Assembly (NCBI GenBank): GCA_027625915.1
Contig: JANTQA010000015.1
Span: 11,065,001 to 11,129,000 of the forward strand
Origin: Anaeramoeba flamelloides
Lineage: Eukaryota; Metamonada; Anaeramoebidae
DNA: 64,000 nucleotides
Direction of reading: 5' to 3'
The notes under the pieces were generated by a model. The model was not told where the DNA came from and did not search any database. It saw nothing but the letters and a program-made list of their open reading frames with translations. The translations under genes and the position numbers were made by a program. Shown one piece after another: positions 1 to 10,200 of the stretch (position 1 is its first letter; each line of letters begins with the position of its first letter).

Positions 1-1267
1 ATTATTATTTTAAAAAACCTTTTGTGACAAATTTGCTTTCAAAATTCAATTTTCAAATATTTTTCTCAAACAAAGCCAAAACGAGGAATACTATTTTAAA
101 AAATTAAAATAAAGGGGTTGAATTCTTGGAATCAAAAAACAGTTACAAAAGATTCAAATCAAAATAATTCAGAAATTCATTAACAAATTTCAATAAGATT
201 CAGAATTTTTTTGAGTTCTCATTTTAATGGAAAATAAATAATTATAAAATCAAACGAATTTGTCCAAAAAACCCTCATTCTCAAGAAGATTTCAAAAAAT
301 CTCTGATTTTCTGAACCTAAACCAGAATTAGATGACATAAAAGAAAATAGGATTTTTAAATTCATTTTGGAAATTCTTTCGAAATAAACAGTAATTTGTT
401 TATCAAAAATTTTCTAAATAAAATTTTTTCATAAAGAATTACAAATAAAACCAAATAAAGAATAAGTAATTGTGTAAAATGTTATAGATAAGATCAAGTA
501 ATAAATGATTTTTATTTATTTTTTTTTGATCAATTTTTTCATTTTTTGATTTGGGTTTTTTTGTTGATAGGAAAATATCTATTACTAGAATATATTCCAC
601 TTTAGTATTTATGAAAATATCAATGTATTTGACTAAAGAAATGATTTGAATAATTCAGTTTCACATAAATGGTGGCACTCAAAAAATGAAAAATGTACTT
701 ACCCCCTTAAAAGTCACTAAATGATTAAAATTGAATTCAGAGAAATAAGATTTCAAAGAAGTGTATAGGGGAATTTGGTGAAAATAAAATTTGTTATTTG
801 TAAAACATGTTCGAGAAATTTTTTTCCAGAACGTAAAAATAATAATTTTCTTAAAAAAAAACAACGAGTATATAAAAGATTGTTATACATTTCGACAAAC
901 ATTTCAAAACCATGTTTTCTTTGATTTTATAAAATGAAAAAAAAAACACATAGTTATCAGTTCCTTTAAAAATTAAAAAGTCAAACCCAACAACTACAAG
1001 TCTTTAGATAAATTTCAAAACAGTCTAACAGAAAATTCAGGTGTGCCGAAATCAAGGAATAATTCTCTTATCCTATAAGACACGTTTTTTCAATTGAATT
1101 TCTCTAGGAGTTTAAAAAATTAGGTGTTATTGTTTTCGTTCAAACATTGATCAATTGTCTTGAAAAATTGTTTGTAATTAATCAATTAATTTCGAAACCT
1201 AATTTTAATTTTTTATTTTTTTTATTTTTTTATTTTTGTTTTTTTTTTCGATCAACAAAACCTATAA
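1..1267. other. Left flank, no gene seen
   Basis: Very A+T-rich sequence with no convincing exon on either strand. Short open stretches here are low complexity (Phe/Lys-rich on translation) and have no splice-compatible partners. A T-rich stretch at about 1208-1250 lies directly before the first ATG of the VWA gene and may be its promoter or leader. Confidence 0.5.
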
Positions 1268-3846
1268 ATGTCTGAGAGTTTAGGAAACCCAAACTTATTT
1301 TTTAACACTGAAGAAAACATGGACGACGAAGTCTTTCAACCAACAGTTGGACAGGAAAGGTTTCGTTTGATTTCTATGATTCGCCCTCGTGTAGTGATTA
1401 AAAAAAAAAAACAACAAGAAATGGCTGATCAAACAAATGTAATTTCTATAAATCTTGGTGGTCTTTCCAAGCACGTTCAAGAAGTTTTGGAAAAATCAAA
1501 TATTATTAGTTGTGATCACTGTGAAGGAAATCTGAATAAACTTAGTGAAGTTGTTTCGAAAAAAGAGTATTTTAAAAAGGGAAAAAAGGTACAAAAAGAA
1601 AAAAAAAAAAAAAAAAAAAAATGGAAAAAAAAAAGAAAAGAAATGGAAAAAGAAAAAGAAAAAGAAAAAGATCAAAAAGAAAAAAACCAAAAAGAAAAAA
1701 ATCAAAAAGACAAAAAAGAAAAAAAAGATCAAAAGGAAAAAGAAATAGATTCTGATCTTGAAGAAGACGAAATTTCCGAGAATTCATTAGACGAAGAAGA
1801 TGTACCCCAAGTAAGACCCAAAAATTCTTTGAAATAACCGCAAAAAATCTCAAATTATGTTTTAATTTTTTTTCAAATTAATTTATATATTTATAATAGG
1901 ACGCTTCAATTTGGACTTGTGAATTTTGTGGTAACAGAAAAATAATCGACAATTATGATCCGCAAAAATATTTACCTACAAACGACCGAACAGATTACCT
2001 CATGGAAGAAAAGGAGGAAACTGAAAAGGAAGAAGAAGAAGCAGGATCGTTTATAATCTTCTGTATGGACATTTCTGGATCCATGTCTGTGACGACAGAG
2101 GTGGAAGACGGGAAATTGGATTTAAAAGAATTGGAGAAAATTACAAAGCAATCATTTGGCCAACTTGAGCAGGGCTGGGGTGGGTTCAACGAATACCAGG
2201 ACTATGGGTTCCTCTATCAACAACAACGACAACAGACACAGCAGAAAACAAAATGGGTAAGCCGATTGCAGTGTCTTCAAATTGCTGTGGGGAACCAAAT
2301 TGAGTCCCTACAAAGAGAATTCCCAAATACGAATGTCGTACTAGTTACTTTCAATAACGAAGTTGAAATCAAAGGAAACAACATTGACGCCTCTGTAATC
2401 ATCAAGGGCGAAGATCTGGAAAAGTTCGAGAGGCTACAAGAAATCGGCGAACAATACCAGTCCACCCAAAGCGTGGGCAAAGTTGGAGACAAGCTGATTG
2501 AGAAGGTTTACCAGCTCAAAGAAAATGGCCAAACTGCACTGGGCCCCGCAGCTGTTATTGCCTGTTCGATTGCAGGCCAAAAGCCTGGATCAAAAGTGGT
2601 TCTCTGCACAGACGGGCTTTCCAATATCGGTATTGGGAAATTGGAGGATGAAAATAATGTCAGCACAGAGGAAGCAAGCAATCAGTTCTATGTTGAATTA
2701 GCAGACTATTGCTCGAACAAGGGCGTTGTTGTTGATTTAATCACCTTACAAGACACCGACTGTAATATTGACTCCATTGGGAAGCTCTCAAACCAAAGTG
2801 GTGGCACAATTGACATTGTGAAACCAGCCGAGCTGTCAACGCGGTTTACAAACATAATGTCCAACCCCGTGGTTGCCACAAATGTAAATATAGAAATAGT
2901 CTTCCATAAAATGCTATACGCCTATGACGACGATGAAAGAAAGGTTGGATCAAGATTGGAAAAGGCTGTTGGTAACGCTACAAAGGGGCTCCAATTGTCC
3001 TTCCATTATAGTGTCAAGGAAGATGCAGACCAGATGAGGGCAATAAAAGATAACCAAATCCCATTCCAAATTAAGATTAGCTACACCCTGCCTGATGGAT
3101 CAAAATGGCTAAGAACAATTACAAATAAATTAAACATTGTCGAAAATCTAAAAGAAGCTTTAAAGGATGCCGACCTTGGGTTAATGAATCAAAATGTAAT
3201 GCACAGGGCAAGTAGACAAACAATAAGTGGGAATATCACTAATACAAGAGAAATATTAACAACCCAAACTTTATTTTATAATACTCTCAATACAATTTCT
3301 CACAATAACAAACCAGAAAGATTGGAATCAAATTTCCAAGAATACCAAGAACAGCAAACACTTTGGAATAAATTCATCAACGAAGAAGAACCAAATGAAG
3401 AAAATGTGGATTTGTTTGATACCCAGGATCAATCCGGAATCATCTTCACGGATAAAGAAGAAGAGGTATCAAAAATCGAACAAAAAAGGGAAAAAGTAAG
3501 GAAAGAGGAAAAAGAAAAAAAAATAGAGGAAGAGCAGATGGATCAAGAAAAAAAAGGAAAAGAGGAAAAGAAAGAGAAAATACAGGAAGAACAATTTGGT
3601 GAGAGGATACAAGAAGAGGAGGAACAACAAAAAAAAAAAGTAGAAAAAAAATATGATCAAAAAGAGGAAGAGGAAGAAGAAGATGACGAATATGAAGTCG
3701 GAAAGGGGAATTTACTTAAAAAACCAATTAAAAAAACTGAAATTCCTTTAAAAAAATTGGAAAATAATTCAAAAAAGGTAAAAAAACGAAGAAATGATCA
3801 ATTTGCTCAATTTTTATATCAAGGAACTCAATATCAAAGAAAATAA
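1268..3846 (+). CDS. Sec23-type zinc finger + von Willebrand A domain protein
   Basis: Two exons, 1268-1810 and 1900-3846, joined in phase 0 across an 89-bp GTAAG...AG intron, give about 829 residues. A C-x2-C pair at residues 82-85 and a second (CEFC) at 188-191 form a Sec23/24-like zinc finger. Inside it sits a ~75-residue Lys/Glu tract (about 105-181). A VWA domain follows (about 231-500) with the metal-binding DISGS motif at 238-242 and a TDG motif near 418. The tail from about 670 is Glu/Lys-rich. This zinc finger plus VWA order is known from the C-terminal half of Dictyostelium circularly permuted Ras protein 1 and related VWA proteins; that assignment is inference. No GTPase domain is present, although residues 29-34 read GQERFR, like a Ras G3 tail. 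VWA domains usually mediate metal-dependent protein binding. There is no signal peptide or membrane segment, so it is probably cytosolic. Confidence 0.8.
1811..1899 (+). other. Intron of the VWA gene
   Basis: Starts GTAAG and ends TAATAG. Removing it joins ...DVPQ to DASIWTCEFC in frame and completes the second CxxC of the zinc finger. That continuity is the main evidence for the splice. Confidence 0.8.
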
Positions 3847-3899
3847 TTTTATATTTTTTTTTTTATTATCAAAGAACTAATTTTAAAAACACAATAATA

Positions 3900-3902
<3 letters not shown>

Positions 3903-3987
<85 letters not shown>
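3903..3987. repeat. (TA)n(TG)n microsatellite
   Basis: About 17 TA units run directly into about 25 TG units, followed by TGTA/TGCA variants to about 4026. It lies some 55 bp after the stop of the VWA gene. Such tracts are length-variable and can adopt Z-DNA. Confidence 0.97.
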
Positions 3988-3990
<3 letters not shown>

Positions 3991-5565
3991 TATGTATGTA
4001 TGCATGTATGCATGTATATGTATATAATGTGTATCTTCACTGAAACAAAATATAAAACACAAACCTGAAAAAATAATAAAATAAAATAAACTTTTTTTAA
4101 AAAATTAAATTCCTTATCTTGTAAACATCATTTTAATGCTCTGGGGTTTTATTATTTGTTAAATTCAATAAAAATGATAATTATATTATAATTCAATTTA
4201 TATATGTTTTTACAATTTTTGAGATAATGAACTTTTTCATCTAAAAATCTACTAGATAGATAATGAAATTATTATCGTATAAATATCAATTATTTTTGGA
4301 ATAAGTTACTTTTTTGTATAAATGAATTTTATCGATAAAAAGTAAATTACCTGAAGATATTTATTTCTTCGCAAAAAAAGTAGTATTTTTTCTAATACGA
4401 AAAAAATAATATTGAGTGAATTTTTCTCTCACTAAAATTAGTACTAAGACAGTACTAACTTCTGATGGATTATTGATCCTATAATTTTATTTTTGTCAAA
4501 AAAAAATATATTGACAATTTTTTTGGTGACTTTCTCCGATTCCCAAAAAAAAATATACTCAGGCTTTATTCTATGTTCAAAGTCTTCTCTGTTTGATTTT
4601 TATTTCACAAGATATTTTTTGAAAATATCTTATTTCCCTTTCCAATACATTTTATTAAATAATTACTTGCACTTATTTGTTGGTTATTTTTTTCAAAGAT
4701 CTAATAAGTGAAAATTTTAAACAAACTTAGATTGCATAAATAAAAAGAAAATTTCAAATTAAGAAGAAGTCAAAACAGTCCAAAAAGATGATCTTTCAAA
4801 ACTGTCAAAAAGAAAATCAAAATAAAAAAAAGGGGGAACAAAAACAGCCTTTTATAAACAGTTAAGTAAACAGTTCAATTTCTATTTTCAACTGTTTTTC
4901 AGATTGTTTGAAAAAAAATTTTTTAGTTCTACATTTTTTATTTGAGACAATAAAGAAAAAAAAAATAATCAATCTTAATTTTAATTTTTTTTGTTCCGTG
5001 GTTACCTCTCTTGTAGGGTTTTCCCGTTTTTTTGTCTGAATTCAATAAAATATCTTATGTTTTTCACCATCCCCTTGCTCCTCCAATCTGCACATTATTT
5101 TATAAATACTAAAGGTCCAAAATTACGTATATTTTTTCTTTTCTTTCTCTTAAGAAATATGAAACCTTACAAGAGCTTTAGCTTGAGTACAAAGATTCCC
5201 ATTTCTTCCAAGGCAAAATGAAAAAAATATATCCAATTTTAGATCTACTGGTTAAAATTATTTGCTTATTTCCTCTTGTTCAAATGTATAATAACAGTTA
5301 TTTTCCAGAATTAATATTTTTTGATTTTTTTATATTTTAATACCAATAAATTCAAAATTATTTCAAATTTTTTGAGAACAATTTCACTTTTTATTAATCA
5401 ATTACCCAACCTAATTTTCGTTTTTAAAATGTCGAATAAAAAATATATTTACAAAAAAGTTTTTGCTAAAGAATATTTTGATGACAACAAAATTTAAATA
5501 GTTTCTCAGCATTTAAATCAATAAAATGTATTATTCTGAGATTTGTAAAATACTTTTATAATTGA

Positions 5566-6023
5566 CTGTTGAGAGAAAAAAGCTGGATACAGAAAAATGG
5601 TTGGACACCATTTTTAATTGGGAACATTAGTAAAATTGAAAATCAAATCCTATTGATAACTAGTTGACTTTTATATAAATACAGGTTTAAAGGTGTTACA
5701 AGTTCATTAATCTGTGGTGTGTGTAGAATACTCATTTGAATGGTTGATAACTAAAGTAGATCATGCTATTTTAACAAAAATCCAAGTTCTTGTGAAGTTT
5801 ACTATTTATTCTGAAATTGGTAATTTTTAAACTTGCTTTCAATTATAAGAGATAAGGTTTTAAAAAAGCAGAATTACATTAATTATTATTCTAATAAGTA
5901 GATTATTGTTATTTTCTTTAGTTATTTCACAAACGATTGAAATTAAAAATCATTTTCAGTAATTTTCCCAATTAAAAATGGTGTCCAACCATTTTTCTGT
6001 GTCCAACATTTTTCTCTCAACAG
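5566..6023 (+). mobile_element. MITE family 1, copy 1 (TNA target, long inverted ends)
   Basis: A 458-bp non-coding element. Its ends are inverted copies starting CTGTTGAGAGAAAAA and running through TTGGACAC and a TTTTTAATTGGGAACATTA-like core. It is flanked on both sides by TGA (5563-5565 and 6024-6026), which reads as a 3-bp target duplication. A second copy lies inverted at 13545-13999. It encodes no transposase, so it would need one in trans. Confidence 0.85.
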
Positions 6024-6225
6024 TGAAATCAAGTTAAAATTTTTAAATTTTTTTTTTGAATTTATCAGTAAAGTGGATAGTTTTTATAAAAGATCTTTTT
6101 CTTCCCATTCATGAATCTGCCTCATATTTAAATGATATTCCCTCTCTTTTTCAAAACTGTATTATTTTGAATAGTAATAATTCTTAAAAAGTCTTTGTTT
6201 TTTATAAATGGTGTATATAATCTCG

Positions 6226-6429
6226 ATTTCAAAATAAATGACCCATTAAAAAACAAATTTTGTAAATAAATATTTTTAAAAATTGAAGTTATGTATTATA
6301 ATAAAAAAAATTACTATTTTAATATTCGGTTTATTACACTAGAGGTATTTGTTTTTAATCTAAAAATAAAATAAATAAAAGTAAAAAAATTATAAATAAG
6401 AATTGGGCCATTTATTATAAAATCTAGTA
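6226..6429 (+). mobile_element. MITE family 3 (GGCCCA ends), copy 1
   Basis: About 200 bp with inverted ends of the type ATTTCAAAATAAATGACCCA and its counterpart GGGCCATTTATTATAAAAT. The whole length matches 14891-15081 on the opposite strand, with shared interior stretches around AATTGAAGTTAT and TTTTAATATTC. It is non-coding. The exact ends and target duplication are unclear. Confidence 0.65.
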
Positions 6430-7276
6430 TATTTCCAAATATTTAAATTTATTCAATTTGAAACAAATTGTTTTCATTTAACACGCAAACTATTCAATTC
6501 AATTTAGTTTAATTTGAAGATTGAATAATAATAATATGTCTTTATCAAAGTAAAGATTTTATAATATTCTTAATGACAAAACAACTCATTTGAGAAATAT
6601 GAAAAAGAAATTGTAAAAAAAATCTTCTATATCTCTAGAAATGGTATAAAAGAAGGACACTTCGAAACTGCCACAATAATATATGACATTAAAATTATGG
6701 ATTATTTAAATTGGAAATTGAGTTTTGATCTTTGAGATTTTTTCTAAAAATGTGCTCATTTTTCATTATTGATTTTAAGAAATCTATCATTCACCACATG
6801 CTGATTTGTTTTTCAATTGTTATTAACCAAACTAGTAATGATAAAAATTGATAAATAATTATTTCCAATTTCAAACAGTTTTTTTTCAAAATGACTTTTC
6901 ACAATACACGAAATAAGAATGCCTAAATTATAGCCTCGCTTACTTTCCGTTCTAAAATGTTACTTTTTGAGGAATTTTCGAAAAAAGTGAATGGAAAATA
7001 TTGTTGAATTTATTTTTCAACAAATAATCCAGATAACTATTAATTCAACTTTCAATAAACAAAGAATCACTCAAAGGTGTTTATCAAAAGATCACAAAAA
7101 TTATAGAAATTATTTTGTATTTACCCTTAGAAAATAAATGAAAAAATATTATCCAAATATTCTATTACTGTAACATTCCAAAAAAAAATTGGTAAGTGTA
7201 ATGACCAAAAATAGGATTAATTGTGAGAAAAGATTTTATTTTTTTTGTTAAATCATTTTTAGATTTTTTGTTTAAA

Positions 7277-10200
7277 ATGATACCTATACTTTTAGAAACT
7301 GAAACAGACACAGACAACACTAGAGGCTTATGGAGTGATTATGTGGTTACTGTAATTTGTTTTCTCTTACAAAAAATTTATTCAATTCTGTGGCAAATTA
7401 TTGTGATCATTTAAAAAAAAAAAACAAAAAAAAACAAAAAACAAAAAAAAAAAAAAAAAAACAAAAAACAAAAAACAAAAAACAAAAAACAAAAAACAAA
7501 AAAACAAAAACAAAAAACCAAAAACCAAAAACAAAAAATCCATTTTTAATTCAAATCATTGGGTACTTCATTTTAGGTTCTTGTTCTAGTTGTTTGTTGT
7601 ATTACTTTAATTGGCGTTAGTGTTTTTTATTATTATAGAAAATATCCAGGAATCAAAGCAAAACAACCAGAAATTGTCTTGGTAACAATCTTGTCTGGTA
7701 TTTTGATTAGTATTTCAAGTATACAAGCAAATAACCATTTTTATAAAGTTGAAGGAACGTTTTGGGCGTTTTGTAATTTTTGGAAAGGTTTGTTTTATTA
7801 ACGTGGTTTCTCTTCAAATTTCTTCCTTTTTTGTTCTTGTGAAAATCAAAATAAAGAAAAAAAACAAAAAAGACTTTTTTTTTTTTGGAAACCAAAACAA
7901 AGACGAATATGAATAACTGAACTGTCCTGCATTACAAAATGCAACAACTCTTCACTTTTTTTTTTTATTTATTTATTTTTTCCGTTCCAAATAGCTTGGG
8001 TTCAAATAATTTTTGGTGTCTCTGTTTGGGTTAATTGCTTATTATTACGTAGTTACCGTCTTTACCGTATCTTTCTCCAACGTAAAAAAACAACAGTAAA
8101 GTTTTTTTGGGCTGGGCTTGGTATTTTGCAAAGCCCTTGGATTATCCTGGGAATAAGTAAACCATTTCATTTTTTTTGTGTTTTCTCTTTCTCACAAAAA
8201 GAAAAGCAAAAAGATCATTTTGTTTGTCAACTCTTCTTCTGGTTATTTTTTGAAAACTTTTTTGCATTTTTTTCCCCTTCCATTTCCAAAAGTAACAAGT
8301 GCGGTTGGTGGTGTTGAGTATCAAAGTGACGGTGGGAAATGTTCATTTAAAACATCCCTGATGATTACATACACAACTTTTATTGCAATAAATGTCGTTC
8401 TCTTGGCTGTAAGTATCCTTCTAATTTATTGTTTTAAGTTTTTAATTTCTTTTGTTTACATACTTAAAGATCGAATATACCTAAAAAGAAGTCCCTTTTT
8501 TTCTTATTTTCTTTTTTGGTTTTTTGCAAAAAATTTAACAAAAAAATCACCAACAAATTAACATAAAAACCAAAACTTTTCAATCTCAAGATTACCGTTT
8601 GGCAAACAAGGAAGATTGTTGAGGAGTATAGTGGTTATAAAGAATTGAGAATTGGTCTCTTTGTTTCGTTGGTTTGTGTATTAATTTGTGCGCTTTTATG
8701 GTTAATCAAAGAAGTTGTCAATAGCTCGACAGATAGCAAAATAGGAAGTATTATTTGGAGAGAATTTTATACACTCACGGTAATTAATTTCTTTTCATTT
8801 TCTTTTTCCTATTTACCTTTCATCATTTTCATTTTTTTTTTTTTTCACAATTATAAGAAACAATTTTCCGAATAAAAAATTTTCATTTGTTTTTTCAATG
8901 AACAATTAATTTTTAAGCATGGGCTAATAATACTGATAAAATTTAAGATCAAAGTACCAACATTTTAAATTTATCATTTGAAATAATCTGTAAAACTCAA
9001 ATCTAAAAGTAAGACTTAATAACACTAATTGTATTCTTCTTAAAAACGTTTATCAAATTTTCAGGGAGAAATAACTGTTTTAAAAAAAAACAATTATTCA
9101 AGTTTCTGAGGTTTTGCTAATTATCAAATAAATGAGATATTCTATTAAGCCATCAGATAGTAGCACCCAGAATTCCAAACTTCAAGGACGTATTAACACC
9201 CCTGCCCTTATAGAATTCGAAACCTAGTATATTTTGGAAAAATTATTATTAATTTTACTTTTTAATTCATTTTAAATGGAAACATTTTGAATTGAGATCT
9301 TAAACCAAAATAAAATTTTCTTCACTGATTTGTTTTTTCAACTCGTGTGCTGGTTAGATCAAAAAATAAAGTTGAAAAAGTGTTCAACAAAACAAAAGTA
9401 AAAATAAATAATTATCATTTCAAACATAAAGTGATTTATTATTTTTTTGAAAAAAAATAATCAATAAACAGATTTGTGCGTATGATCTACAAGATCACAA
9501 CACCAACAAAGACCTAAAATTATTTTTCAATTCAGTGTTGAAAAAAATTTCGCAAAAATAGAATAGACAATAATACAAAGAAAATCACAAAATTTTATTT
9601 CTGAATAAGATTTTGTCTATTAAGATTTAAAGAGGTGAGATGAATTAATGATATTTATTGAGGTTTAAATTACTTTTTGGAGTTGAAAAGAGAATTATGG
9701 TTCAGAATTTTGATAATTAAAATCTTTTCTTTTTTTTTTTTTTTACTGCAACAATTTTCAGAAAAAACAACAAAAATTCATCGATGATTAATAACACAAA
9801 TTTTTATTACAAGTAATCCCAACTTAATTCATTGCATGAAAAAAAAAATAAAGAAGCTTGGAATAAATTCATTGATGAAATAAACTTAGAATTTACTAAA
9901 AACAAAAATTTTGGAAAAAAATTAATTTAATAAGGTCTAAAAAAATGAAAATGATATTAAATAATAAAAATATGATCAAATAATATTTTGGTTATATTAA
10001 AAGGAACTCAATTAAACCAAGTAAAAAGATTTTAGATTATATTAAAAATTTAAAAATAAATAATTTAAAAGAGTTTAAAATTAATATATTTTTTCCAATT
10101 GAAAATAATATAAACATACTATTAAAAATTTAAAAAATAAATTAGTAAAAGGATTTCAAAAAATTGAGAATTTAAAATAAATTATTAATGAAGGAAATTT

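Larger units (their letters stand above)
3847..7276. other. Intergenic region with microsatellite and short elements
   Basis: No gene is supported. It holds the TA/TG microsatellite just after the VWA stop codon, a 458-bp inverted-end element (5566-6023) and a ~200-bp GGCCCA-ended element (about 6226-6429). The remaining open frames start at non-ATG codons, are hydrophobic low-complexity translations of T-rich DNA, and are not taken as genes. Confidence 0.6.

Noticed and set aside
1496-1853. Long Phe-rich open frames on the minus strand opposite the VWA gene
   Set aside because: Shadows of the Lys/Glu-rich coding tract; no natural composition and no splice logic.
4991-5221. 76-codon frame resembling a small membrane protein
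   Set aside because: Starts at a non-ATG codon; hydrophobic because of T-rich DNA; no neighbours or motifs.
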